This document shows positions 24,432 through 37,671 of a DNA stretch of 64,000 nt, one piece after another. Each line of letters starts with the position of its first letter. Within the stretch, counting starts at the first letter, position 1. The notes below the pieces were generated by a model, which was not told the origin of the DNA, did not search any database, and worked only from the letters and a program-made list of their open reading frames with translations. Made by a program: the position numbers and the translations under genes. Source of the DNA: Neelides folsomi (lineage: Eukaryota; Arthropoda; Collembola; Neelipleona; Neelidae); NCBI GenBank assembly GCA_034687125.1, contig JAQGBZ010000212.1, positions 45,143 to 109,142 of the forward strand, given 5' to 3'.

Positions 24432-25522
24432 TTAGATTGAGACTACTTGGAATGAGTGATATATATATATTTGCACAAGTCTTACGGTGTCGGTTTTATT
24501 AGATCCACTCGAAAGATTAAATCCAATCGAATTGTTCGACAATGCAATTTTTTGTAAATGATATCCAATGCCATCTTTTCCATCTTTTGGACCAGCAGCA
24601 AGAAGAACAAAGTACAATTCTTTCTCGATATCAATTTCAAGTTCGTTAAACTTGAGCTTCGGTTCCATATGAATTACACAGGTCAGTCTGCCTTTTTCTT
24701 TCAATGATGATTTCAATGTAATTCCATCATCGTCCTAGATAAATCATTTTAATCGAATTATTTTCATTCAAGAAGACAAAGAATATAAATACATGTAAAT
24801 GTATTGACATTTAAATTATAATTACCTTGATCATTTTATTTTCTCTTCCTATGTTGATGAATTTTTTCGCTATTCCTTTATCCGAAGGAATGCACGCAAT
24901 GACGCCATCATCACCCTAAGAGGTTTAGAATGGTTAATTAACACTTAAATAAAAAATGCGTATAGTTTTAATACACTTTAATGTTTTATAAAATTAAACC
25001 ATTTTATCGTCTTTTGAAAATCCAACAGCGGAATAGGCATCCTCACTTGGGCCAAGGGTTCCATTCAACGTTATTTCATAGACTTGTGTAGTTCCTCCAG
25101 GAGATTTTACCTTTCGGATTTTGAATACGACGTCACATCCATTATCCGAACAACCTTAATGTTCCAATAAAGAAAACTTGTTAAATAATTTAATAGAACA
25201 GTAAATAACCTATTATATTACATTAAAGTAGTAGTACCTTATTTGTAGTAGCAACTTTAAATTAAAGATTCTCACCAAGTTGGAAACAAAGACCTCCTTC
25301 CGTTTTACAGTCATCTATTGGCGTTACGTGAGTCGTCAAAAGGAGCTATGAAAAAATACATGTGTGATGTTATTTAATGAATTGTAGACTATTTGTTAAT
25401 GTTTCATTACATTTTAATTACATTACATTACATTTTAACTTTCATACGTTTTAACAGTAAAATATAAAATTTATGAAGCTTACTAGAAATATGAAGAAGA
25501 ACGTTAATTCACTTAATTCCAT
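24432..25522 (-). CDS. Secreted DOMON-domain protein
   Basis: Probable extracellular protein with one DOMON domain, a heme- or sugar-binding fold also found in ferric-chelate reductase 1 and dopamine beta-monooxygenase. Five exons (25522-25484, 25345-25276, 25154-25000, 24915-24826, 24734-24432) join in phase to 218 residues. A signal peptide is visible (MELSELTFFFIFLLLLTTHV, cut after about residue 20). DOMON features: CSDNGCDVVFKI, SAVGFSKDDKMGDDGVIACIPS, and YFVLLAAGP. Cysteines in the first 40 residues suggest a disulfide. The final exon could end earlier: ACC then GTAAGA near 24486 is a good donor, so the last 18 residues (VRLVQIYIYHS...) are uncertain. The stop lies 14 bases from the palindrome. 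Confidence 0.8.
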
Positions 25523-25903
25523 AAATGGTTACGTTATTGTGAGTGTTAGATGAGTTGTGATGTGAAAGTGAATTTCGAATTTTCAAAAATATTAAAATTT
25601 TTCATTCAAAATTTTAATGAAATAAATGAAATCATAGCTAATTTCTTTGGCGATGAAAAATTGAACCCAAAAAATGTAGAAAAATTTTTAATCCTATAAA
25701 TGTCCATCTTGAGGAGAAATCTGATGATTATGAATTATACGAACGATCATAACATGATTCAAGGTAAAAAAAAGAAGGATAAAATGTAAGCATTTTATTA
25801 TTCCAAAGTAATGTATACATAAATATTAATTATGTAATAAATAAGACAAATAAGTAAATATTGAAGAAATTGAAGATTCAACAAAAATATAAACCAAAAT
25901 TGA

Positions 25904-28900
25904 TCAACGTTGATCAGAAGTTACGAGTTCAAACCATTGTCTCAATGCGTCAGAAAGAACATTTGGCAAAGAGGCCAAATCCCTCAAAATTAAATAAAAG
26001 GGGAAGGGGAAATGATCAAGATATTTTGATATCTCAATAAGCTCATTATTCGGTCCAAATACAGGAAGCCGAATGTCAATAATTGAGTCTTTGTTCTCGG
26101 GATTATCAACAATAACAAAAACAATAAAAATGTTTTCTTCCCTTGCTCTCTGAACGGCAGCTTTGACAGTAATTGATCCCTCGTTACAAACACCACGTCC
26201 ATCGCTCACAATAAGCAACAATTGGGCCACTTCACTTCTCGATGATTCTCTTCCTTTTCTGAAGAGAGAAATAGTCTTCGACATTAATTGAGCAATTCGG
26301 GTTCTTCGTTGAGCAAAAGTGAATTTTTCCACGAGAGATGCCCCCGTCCACTCAGAAAATGGCTCATCAAAGGGATGAAGAAGTTCAACTTCTTCACCGA
26401 AACTTAAAACTCCAAGTTGCCCAGCTTCAAGAAGATTAAGTGAACGAGCCAAAACGGCTAATGATGAAAAGGCCATCTAAACAATTAAATAATTATTTAA
26501 TAAATCTTTGATTTAAATATATAGTTTTACAGGTTCCAAACAGATTTCTTAGGTTTTTAAGAATTACTTGTTTGGATTGATTGTCAGCCATTGAAGCTGA
26601 GTCGTCTAAAGCTATCAATATTTGATATTCTCTTTTGGAAAGTTCAGTTCTCCTCAACCAGATTTTATCTTTACGAAATCCACTAGCAATGTAAGGAATA
26701 ACCTAAAAGACAAAAAAATTATTTATTTAATTAAATCATATTGATTATTTAAAAAGTTCAAATAGTTATATGGTAAATGCTTCACCTTTCTCATATTAAG
26801 TCTCTTCCCAGTTTTGTAATCCCCTTTAAGCCTCGCAGCAAGCGTCGGTTCCAGAATGAGCCTCAATTGCTCGCAAAGTTCTTGTGCCAAACCCAAAGTC
26901 CGTCCTTCAAGCTCAGCCCAAGCAGAGACAGAAGCAGGAGCAATTCTTCTTTGCAAGTCCTCAACTTCCTCTTCTTTATCAGTTTCCTTCTCAAGTTTTT
27001 GACCTCTCCATTCATCAAGCAGATCAGTTCTTGTGTGATGGGTCGAGGTGGAAGGTCGCTGGGCCCCAAAAGTCAAAGTGATTTCACCTTCAACATCCAT
27101 AATTTCAATTTTGTCTTCTTCCTCCTTTTTCTCTTTATCCTTCTTCTTCTTATTTTCCTTTTTCGGAAGGCTTCGAAGTAAATCCGGTGTTTCTGTCTCC
27201 ATTTCTTCAACTTCATCAATTTCTTCCGCTTCAAGATCTTTACCATCTTCTTCCAACTTCTTTTCCTTCTATAAAATATTTAAAATTAAGACTCATTATC
27301 ATATTTTGAGATTATTTTATACAATACATTAATTAGATATATCATTTGGACAAAATGAAATTGAATATAAATATAAAGAGCACAAATTACAAAATATCTA
27401 TCTACATATATTGGCTATTATTATACGAGTACTTATATTTTCGGGAGCAGATTGGGAAAGAAACTATTTTACTATCATTAATTTTGTTAATTAATTGGTA
27501 TATTTTTTAAAAATGCTTTGGATGTTAATTTTAATTTAATTTACCTCTTGTTTCTCAACTTCTTCCTTTGACGCATTATCTAAAGTGACAGTTTGGGACG
27601 AAGAAGCTTCTTTGACATGTTCATAAAGGTCAGCTTTCGATGTTTCTCCTTCTTCCTCCTTCGCTTCTTCTTCATCTTCTTGTGTTTCTCGAGTTTTTAA
27701 TCTTTTAGCATGAGATTGATCAAGTTGGTCAGCCAGCGTCCTTTTCAATTCCGATTCCCCAGGCTTCTTTGCTGGCTTCTTCTCATCACTCATTTCCTCA
27801 TCCTGAGTTTCACTTTGGGCTGATTTTCCTTTGGTTCCTCCTTCGCTCTCCGCTTGTCCAGCACCAACTTCCTCTTGTCCTGCATTTTCCTCTTCGTTCT
27901 TTTCCAAAGCATCATTCTCCTCATTTTTCCCTTTTCCTTTCTCATTTGGAGCTGTTGTTTGATCTTTTCCTTGTTCTTGCTCAGATGGCTCAACTTTTTC
28001 TTCACTTCCTTTCGTCTCTTCTTTACATTTTTCATCAACTTCCTCATCCTCCTTTTCTTCTTCATTGTCAATTCCTAATTGATCTAATTTTTCTTCCAGT
28101 TGTTCATCTTCTTTATTTGCATCTTCTGATTCATCTTCATTGACATCCTCATTGACCTCTGATTGATTTGGAGGTTCAAAATCCATCGCTGGTTTTTCTT
28201 CACCCTCTTCATCTTCCCCATCATCTTTGTCAAGTTCCCTCGGATCTTTCTCAACCTTTTCTTCTTCTTCCTGAACTTCTTTTTCGGGTTCTTCAGGGAA
28301 TTCATCTTTTTCATCGTCCAGGTCAAATGGATTTTCTTCTATTTCCTCCTTATCCTTCACTTCTCCCTCATCTAATTGAATATCATCAGGGAGTTCCAAA
28401 TCCTCAATTTCTTCATCATCAGGCTTCATGTCTCCATGATAAGGATCAGTTTGATCGTCATTAATTTCTTCATTGTTCTCCTCATTCAAATCTTTTGCTT
28501 TTTGTTCCTTCTCTTTTTTCTTCTCCTTGGACTCGGGGAGGTCTTCCTTTGCTTCCAATTTGGTTTCCTCATTAACCTTTGCTCCTTTCTTCCCAGTGTC
28601 TTCTTCCTCTTTTGGATCCTCATCCTCTTCATCACTCGACCCGCCCCACAACTGCTCATCTAAATCATTCTTTGAATCATCAACATCCCCCATTTGCTTA
28701 TCGAGATCTTCCTCTTCTTTATCTTTCTCATCCTCTTCATCAGAATTCTCTGCATCTTTATCGTCCTTATCCTGCATTTTTCCTTCAAAGTCATCAGACA
28801 TTTCCACTCCTTTGTCTTCATCATCCAAATCTTTGTCTCCAGATTGCGGAGTTTCACCAGGACGAAGAGCTTCTTCAAGCTGATCCTCCGATTCCAATTT

Positions 28901-31900
28901 GTCCGACATGTCTTTTGCATCTGGGGCCATTTCGCCGTCTCCGAGACCCATCCCTGATTTGTCTTCTGATTCTCCTTCTATTTCTTTCATCTCGTTGTCG
29001 TAGTCAGGTGGAAGGCAAAATCCCTTCTGACTCAATGTTGTAAATATTTTTGTGAGGACGCTCAATAACTTGCAATTACTTCGATGTTTTTTCAAAAACA
29101 TGGCAAGATAATATTGGCAAGTATTTCCGTATTGTTTTATAAGTATTGTAACATCTTTCACGACCTTGGATCTCTTCTGGTCACTTTCAGCAGATTTGAT
29201 CAACCAGCTAAATTGAGAGTTGATCTCTTCAATATCGGACGCCAATGAAGTAAAGAAGGTTTCAAGTTCTTTCAAATTCTCAATTTCTCCTTCTTTCTCT
29301 TCACGGGTTCTGGCAGTTCTTAAGTTTTGAATGGACAAGAGAATACTTTCAACAAGGGTATCAGCAATTCTGAAAAATTTATCATGGTTAACTGCGTTTT
29401 TGACTTCCTTCTCTGGTAAATTCGAATGGAATTCTTGAAGAGCAGAAATCATCTGGGTCAATTTATGTCCAAATGAAGATCTTAATGAAAGTTTTTCACA
29501 ATCCTTGTAAAAATAAATTACTTGGACGAGCTGCGTGTCAAATGCAGTAAATTCGTTCATTGTCATTTCTCGACTCAATTTCCCTTTCATAACCTCTCTT
29601 TGTGAAAGAGTCGTAATGCTCGTTTTAATTTTTAATATGATTGCCAAAGCCTTTTGCAAATTATTGATCATTTCCAAATTTTCTGCACGTGTTGGAATGG
29701 AATTCAAAAGAAGTAAAAATTGGCGTGTGTCAAACTCAAATGAACAGACTTTTTCATAAATGGCTTCTTCGTCCAAGCTAGACAACTTTTCAGGTCCAAG
29801 AAATTGCACAGATTCAATGAGTTGACGAAGATTCCAAAGATGGGAAGCAAATGAAGAAATCCCTTTAATTTCCGTCTCAACGAGGTTGAAAAGATCATAG
29901 GCAAATCCTTTACTTCTGTCCAAAATATTAATTCCGAGTTCTTTGCTCGGGGTGTCAAAGGCGATCAACATGGTTGAAAGACGAGCGATGGATTTAACAA
30001 AATAAGAATCGCAGTCCTCCCAGGAAGAAACAAGTTCTTTGTCAATTCCTAATTTCTTATCTTTCCACCCAGCCTTGATATCAATAGGATTTGGAGTGAA
30101 ATCATAGAACAAATTCCCTCGCTCTTCTTTCACCTTCTTGAGTTTAATTAAACCACGACGATAAGAAATGTGTTTTGAAAGCTCTTTGAAGAGATCGGCA
30201 AGAGCAGCTCGTTTTCTTGAATGGATGTTATGATAGGCCTTTTTCCTTTTCTCATGACATGTTTCAGTAACCTGTAATTAAACAATAAAAATTATGAATC
30301 ATACAGATTGTATTTTATTAATTATTTACAGTCCTTTCTTGTCTTTCTAAAAAGTAGATCATATAATTGGAAACTTACTTCAAGTGATTGTAATTCATCT
30401 ACAGTTTCAATGATGCTAACTGTAAGTTCCTCTCTATTTGAAATCGTCTCATCGAATTTAATTTTTTCCATTTCGTAAAGTTCGTCGGTGATGTCTTTCA
30501 TTTTATTCAAATACTTTTCAAGTTTATTCAGTCTCTTCACATTCGCAATATTCTCAAATCCTATCAAAGACTCGTGGATTAAATAATGTGCAGAATTATC
30601 AATTTTACGATTCCGTTTCTTTTTTTTCTCTTTCAGTTCTTCTCCTAATTGAACATTCATATCGGCCACAATGAAGGTAGAAATTGGAACATTGAGTCCA
30701 ACTTTGAACTCTTTGACAAGTTTTCCCAACGTGGATTGACATTTTTTGACAGAATCTTTCAGAGCAAAATAATTTCCATCATTCCAACGGCAGATCTTAA
30801 CGAAATCTTTCATTTTCTTTTCAATCGGCCCTCGAAGATCTTCCAGCCTTTTTAGGACAATTGGTGAAAATTGCTTGTAATAAACGTATACGTTCCACAT
30901 GAATGAAATGAGTTTAGCGAAATTCTTATTTGCATGATCTCTCATTGCCAAAAGATGTTTATGGACGTTGTAAATTGTTTCAAGTCTGAAATGAAACTCT
31001 CCGAGTGAACAACGCTCCATGAATTGAATGAGAGCTGGAAGAATTTGAATTGGAGACTGAATTGATTCATAAGCTTCATTAACGGCAGAAAAGAGGTAAA
31101 AGAACCATTTGTTTCCTTTGGCCCTCTCTTTCTTCAATGTGATGTCAAGGAGGATTTTCCAACAATGGAGTTCTTCCTTTCTCCAACAAAGAATTAAATC
31201 AGTAATGTTCTTTAAGTAAGAAGCGATCGACACGCCCTTGTGAGCACAAACTTCCCATTCTTGAGAATTTGCTGTAAAATTAATTGAACAAAACGAATTT
31301 TGGATTCTTGCAAACATCGTTTTAACCATAATAATAAAAATAATATATAAAAATATCATTGAGTTAATTATAAGGTATTAAACGTTTTCTAACCCAAAAG
31401 ACATTCAAGACCAGTAAGGAATTTGACAAGTGGTTGGTCCATTTTAAAAGTTTTAATTCTCTCAATAACTTCGATGATCTAAAACACAAAAATATTTATG
31501 AATCAAAATAATTTAAATTAAAGATAAATGTAACCATTAAATTAAAGACATCTTTATTTATGTTCAATATTTCACCTTATTAAGTGCAGGATGATCAGGC
31601 CATTCATGTAAAAGCTCTTTCACTCGGAGCGTAAATGAATTAAAGATGGAAGTCAGTTTCATCACTTCTTTATAATTCGAATCATGGTAAAAGTCATAGG
31701 TGGAATTTTCTGCCGTTTCTTCCTTCATTATGTGATGAACTGCGATACAAGCGGATGGAAGAAATTCAACTTCTTCTTTTCTTAATTCCACTTTATCAAC
31801 GATTCCACATCCCAATTCGAATCTAATTATGAGCATATTTAACCATATTTAATTATTTAATCCGAAATTCTGAAAATGACAAGAATGAATGACACAATGA

Positions 31901-34900
31901 ATATTAATTTTACCTCTTTAAAATGGGAGTAATAAAGTCCAAATTGAATGGCATTTCTTTTTCATTGATCCATTCTGATTTTACATGGGTCAGAACTTGT
32001 TTGTAACATTTCAAAAAGAATTCAACATCGTTATCAGTTAAAATATCCTTATTTTTATCCTCAACTTCATCTGTATCCATTTTGTCATCTCCCAATGATT
32101 GGTCGTTGAATTCTTCAAATTCATTAAACTGCGGAAACAATTGGTTTAATTCCTTTGCTTCCAATTCCTCTTCCGTTAAATTCAAACTTCGTTCTTTTCC
32201 TTTGAAAACGAAAAGAGCGTCTTCGAATTCTTTGGCAGCTTTCGTAGTTTCCTCTTGCTCTCGAAATAATGAACAAACTCGGAAACAATAATTATTAAAT
32301 TTCTTCACCAAAGGAGGTGAAATTCCTCCAAGTGTTTCAACCTCATTCATGAACATTCTCATTGAAGTCATGAATAACCTGAAAATGATAAATATTTAAC
32401 ATTTTAAATAATTTAAAATTGTCCACTCTTACCTAAGTATGTTATATGTATTTTATTTAATTCTGCATTAAAAATGAATACTGTAATTTATTAAACTCAC
32501 GTTTTTCCTGAGCCTTCAACTGAATTTTCCCCAAATGACACATTAGTATTGAATGGAATAGGAAATTGAATTAATCCCTCGAATGTCTGTCTTGATTCGA
32601 ATTTATATTTAAGTGCTGAACACATCAGTTCCAATCCACGGCATCCCTGTAATTAAAAATAGAGAAAAACTCAATGAAGACAAAAATTAATTTAAAGTTC
32701 TAAAATCAATTAATATTCTAAAACTACTTAATATATACCATACGTGCAAAAAATATTAAATTTTAGAATAATGACATTATAATGTGTTATATAAAAAATT
32801 CTTACAAAAGTCACAGGTCGAATAAAAGGAAGAATGATATCCCAATACCAAAACTTGTCAGACACATTTTTAATGAAATTCACCCCCGTCTCGATCCATT
32901 GACGAGCCGCTGTGAAGGCTGATGAAAGGATTTCCTCTTCAAAAGATTTATTCTTATAAAGATCCCGGAGAGTGTGAAGGATACCGGCGAGTTTCTCATG
33001 GACGAGATAAAAGTAAAAACGCCTTATTGATACTCTAATCTCTTCGTATGCCGGTGGTTGGGGACGGTGTGGTAGGCCGAGTTCCACAATTGATAACTTT
33101 TCTCTGATTCTCCTCACTTCCTCCCATCCGGCCGAAAGATACGGATGGAACCATTGAGGATTCGATGAAGGAAAGTCAAACCCTTTCAAATATACTTCAA
33201 TTCCACGCTGACATTCAACCCATTCACTAAAGTAGTTTTCCTGCAATACAAAGATGAGAATATTTAATAAAATTATTTTAACTCAAAAAATTGATATTAA
33301 AAAATGAAAAAATTGCTATATCAGTAAAACTCAAAAATTTTGTATCAAAACAATGTATCACAATATCAATATTTGGTACATTTAAATTGTAAAACAAAGA
33401 TTAGTTTGCTTATTTATGTATTTATACAGATACCTCATATGAAAGATATTGCCCAAGAATTTCTTTTTCAACTGCAGGATCCACAAGCGGCAAAGTGAAA
33501 GTTAAACCGGTCAAATAAGATGCAAATTCGCAAAGGAGTTCACCAATGCGCGACATTCCACAAAGGACGTTTCCTTCCTCGATCATTTCATTTCCTGTTG
33601 TTAGTGAAGCTCGGAATTTTTGATATTCCTCCTCGTCCTCTGGAAAATTTTGGCTCAAATCTTCAATTTCTTCCTTTACTTCTTTGACAATGTCCTTTAA
33701 AATGTTTTGGGAAGATTCAACTTCCTTCATCAATTCATCCCCAAGGATTGCATTCACCGTCTGGACTCCTTCCGTATAAACTGGGCGGGATTCAAGTGAT
33801 GGAATTCTGAACGTTGACCCTTGGATTATCACACGCTTGATTAGCATAGGCATATGGTTTGTGATTTCAAAATAGGAAGGTGAGGAAGATTGTAAATTGA
33901 ATAAAATCCTCATTCGCTCTTTATTTTCCCATTCAAAATAGGGAGAAAATGTTATGGGTGAGTTGAAACTCTTCAAGCTATTCGTGAAGAATTGAAGGGC
34001 TAAACATGAAGAATGATATTCATGATCAAATGAGTTGGATTCGTTTTCAAGCTCCAGGCGAGTTTGTTTTTCAAGTTGAGCCTTGACTGATGAGAGAAGT
34101 TCAAGAGAAGCTGAAAATGCGTAAAATTAGAGAATGCCCTATATATGTTTTTGTTTACTCATTCAAAGTGCTAATTAAAATTTACCTTCATCAATAAAGG
34201 ATGTTTGAGCTTGAATGGCTAATGGAAAAGCCCGAGAAACGAGTCCATGAATTTCAATGCCTTTTTCCGACCCCAAAAATTGAACTATTGATTGGCCAGA
34301 CAATAATGACTTCAAAGACCAAATAGACCGTAGGAACCTTGAATGAATAATATCAAAATGATTAAAAATATGATTAATTTAACTTTCTTTTAATTAATTT
34401 AATTAGAAAACTTAATTACATTAATTAATTATTATATATGGTAAAGTATAAGATAAATTAAAAAAAAGTTAAATCTCTTACATCATTAATTGAGAAATGG
34501 ATGCAACGAGATTTTCATCGTTCATCTTTGGAAATGAATACACGACGAGTTTTGAGCGATAAATGTGATTTTTGGCCACCAGCTTCTTGTCCGTATCATC
34601 GATCAAAGGAGTGAGACAATTTTGAATAAGATCCTTCATCTCATTCCCTTCTGCATATTTGTTAAAGAAAGGTGTGACATTCTCAGCCATCCAATTAACC
34701 AACAATGTCACGTTCGAAATCACCATTTCACTTAACTTGTTTCCTTCAACTTTCATCAAACTGAGTTCAAAGAGGCGCTTTCTCCATAAGAACACTTTCA
34801 TCCCTTCAATCCAAGAATTTTCTTCCACGTTGTCACGATCCTTCTTTGAAGATAGAAGCGAGATAAGGCAATTGTCAAACCGGGTTAGTAAATTAAAAAA

Positions 34901-37367
34901 CGGCCCAAGAAATTCCCTCTTTTGCCCTTCTTCAATCAATTTGTAATTTTTGGAATAAAATCCAAGACTTGAGCTGTGCCAAGAAGTCTCATTAACTTCT
35001 GGATTTATTTGGATATTTGAGTGGAGAAGTAATGAAATTCTCATCAAGTGCCACTTGTCTTCCGTCCATCCTCCACAGTTCCATCTTGAATCCCAAGGCT
35101 CTGAACACTTCCCAATTAAATTCCCTTTCAAAACTTCATCCAATCTCAGAGCTAGAGATTTTTGTGATGAAAAATTAGTCTTAATTCCCTCAATGAGAGA
35201 TTTGGCATCTTGAGTAAAAATCCGACTAAAGAGAGACACAAGAGCAAATGAATCAAACAAGTCTGTGTCTTTTAGATTCAAACGGATGGTTTTGAGAATT
35301 GGCGCTGTTGGACAAACGATAGAATTCAACACGTTCAACTGTTTGAATACTCGGAATGTTTGTGAATTCAAATACTTTCCAATTATGAGCGGATGGCTGA
35401 AAATATTTCAAATTATTAAAATTAAAAATTCTTTCATTAAAATCAATTTCCTTCTATTGAAATACAATTTGATTAATTACTCATAATTATTAAAATTAAA
35501 TTCATATGAGACCTTTTTGAGTCTTTTTCGAACTCATTCAATTTCTCATTGAATTCATTATTGTAAAATAAATTGGCGTTGATGAATTGGTCCCTTGTAA
35601 GAGAATGGGTCGAAAGAAAGGCCGAGTCGAGACTTTCCTTCACCCCAAATCCCGCCTCGAGTCTCCCAACTATCGATTCCCCAAGAGAAGAGAGAAGACC
35701 TGAAAAGAGAGAAAACCCATCACTCACGTCCCTTAAGCTCCCCTGCTTATCACCCTACTTCAAACTAAAGAGAGATTTGAAGTTAAGCTCCCTTTAAAAT
35801 ACTTTTCACGCCCCTCCGTCAAACTCCTATCCTTTTCTTAATCATAATCAGTCAGGTCTTTACATTTTATTACATTTAATTCCTCCTCTCTCCCCAATTT
35901 CCCTCCATCGCATCGACAGATTCTCGTAAACATGAATACATGGATAAACATGATTTAAATTTAAAAGGAGCTTCAGTATACACAACGTCAGTTTAACCAT
36001 ATTACAATTTATAATAACTCACCACCATGATACTTATTCATCCCCTCAGGATTCATAAGTCGATTGTGGATTCTCATAGCTTCTTTCCGAAGAGATGAGT
36101 CCGTGAGGCCGCGAGACAATAAAAGAGCGTCCATGTCAAAATAGCTTTCATCCTCCACGTTCCTTGAATAATAAAAATATTATTTATAAATTTAACGGCC
36201 CCCTTTAAATTTCCCCACAGTTCGACGGTTTACGATAACGATTTAATACCGACACTTGAATTTGAAGTGTGAGTGGTGAGGCAATTAATATTTTATTATA
36301 TTTCACTTTCAATCAATTACAAGATAAATAAAATTTTACCTTATCCCATTTTCTAATGATATTCCTTCAGTGATGATCAAACTGGAAGGCGAATGTGAAG
36401 GAACATAAATTTCCAACCCTCGATTACGCATTGCTCTGTATTCAAAAAAATACTTGTTAGTTAGTTTCTTAAAAATAAAAGGGTTAAAAATATTAAAGCT
36501 GCTAATTTTTAAAAGTTGAAGGGAATAGTGTGTTATAAAAGTTCCAATAAATCACCTTGATATTTCTCCTTGAGCAGGATCAAGAGTCAGAATGAGTTTA
36601 AAGTTCGGATGAGGAATTACTTCTTTTAATTCTCCTCCCAAGCTTCCACGTTCTGAAAGAACTAACTTTCCTCCAGGTTCAACGACGCTGTTAAGTCGGT
36701 CAAGGACAGCAGAAGAACAGCGATTTGCCCCATCAATCAAAAGCCAATCTCCAGCTTCCATCGCCTGTAAATCAAATTATTATTTTAATCAATAAAACAT
36801 GTCATGTCATGAGTATTATGTAATTGAGCTTAATTACACTAATAAGGGCCGAATTAATCCATGTGAAAGCTCCTGTTCGTATCCCCACTTTGATCTCTTC
36901 ATTAAGGCTGTCAAGTTCTTCCCGAATTTCCAGGAAATAATCAGAGCTTTTCATTTTTCCAAGAATGTCCATCATTGAAGCAAGAATGTCCAAACGTTCT
37001 TTTATTCGATCAAATTCTTCAATCAATTTCTCTTCCTTCCCAATTACTAAAAACAAGTAAGCATTTTAACATTATTAACATTATTACAACATTATTAAAA
37101 TCATGAATATTTAAGGCAAAATTAGATAAACAAAATTTAATTATTGTAATTATGATAGACATAATTTTTAATTGATATTGGCTAATATATTATACCTGCA
37201 GTTAAAGGTCGAAGGAATTTAAATGTTGAGTACACGGAGAGAAGCCGCATCAATATAGCTTGATTGTGCTCATTAACTCCCACAGTTGTGAGCTGTTCTT
37301 TAAGGGTTGTGAGCAGAGCGAGACCAATTTTGGAGCTCGTTCCATCAACCCGACGATAAATGTCCGC
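25904..37367 (-). CDS. MDN1: Midasin, C-terminal half (AAA6 end, linker, D/E-rich, MIDAS)
   Basis: Giant dynein-like AAA+ remodeller that releases assembly factors from pre-60S ribosomes. Nineteen exons join in phase: 37367-37196, 37046-36838, 36764-36556, 36435-36340, 36162-36023, 35699-35513, 35396-34482, 34337-34186, 34110-33434, 33240-32806, 32646-32501, 32378-31914, 31822-31576, 31478-31394, 31271-30379, 30271-27545, 27268-26786, 26702-26568 and 26476-25904. They give 2,981 residues, against about 4,900-5,600 for complete midasins. The AAA6 remnant shows GDWLLIDGANRCSSAVLDRL, LILTLDP and GEISRAMRNRGLEIY. A helical linker follows, then a very acidic Asp/Glu-rich segment in the 2.7-kb exon. 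Next come LCEQLRLILEPTLAARLKGDY and the MIDAS motif DDSASMADNQSKQ (26568-26702) with GVLSFGEEVELLHPF. Exons for AAA1-AAA5 and the AAA6 P-loop were not found. Confidence 0.93.
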
Positions 37368-37449
37368 CTGAATATTTAAAACACATGTCACATCTCTTCC
37401 CACAATCAAACATTAACTTCATTTCAACCCCGAATTTATCCCATCACAC

Positions 37450-37671
37450 CCGTGGTCCTAATCTCTTATGTTTGAGTGAAAGGAGAAGACAACGTGAGTC
37501 TGAAATGGAAATTACTTTCAGCTAAATTCCCCAAACACCCAAAACCCGGCATGTTAAATATAAACTATGAAAACCCATATGATGAAGAGATGGAAAGTAT
37601 GATCAATATGGATACTGCATTTACTTTCCACAGCAGACTTTTCCTTCAAATCCCCGTTCAAAAAGCTTTTG
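37450..37671 (-). CDS. Tentative further upstream midasin exons
   Basis: The first firm midasin exon begins in phase 0 at 37367. Immediately upstream on the minus strand, 37499-37450 (TTTCAG acceptor, GTGTGA donor) encodes SRCLLLSLKHKRLGPR and ends in the required phase. Upstream of that, 37671-37625 (ACAAG acceptor, GTAAAT donor) encodes KSFLNGDLKEKSAVE, and the two join in phase to read through into the firm exons. The sequence is not one I can match to midasin from memory and the splice signals are moderate, so this could be chance. Confidence 0.35.

Noticed and set aside
27769-29043. Several long plus-strand open frames rich in Leu, Phe, Ser and His
   Set aside because: They are the antisense of midasin's Asp/Glu/Lys-rich exon; that codon bias keeps the opposite strand open. 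No start context or splice signals support them.
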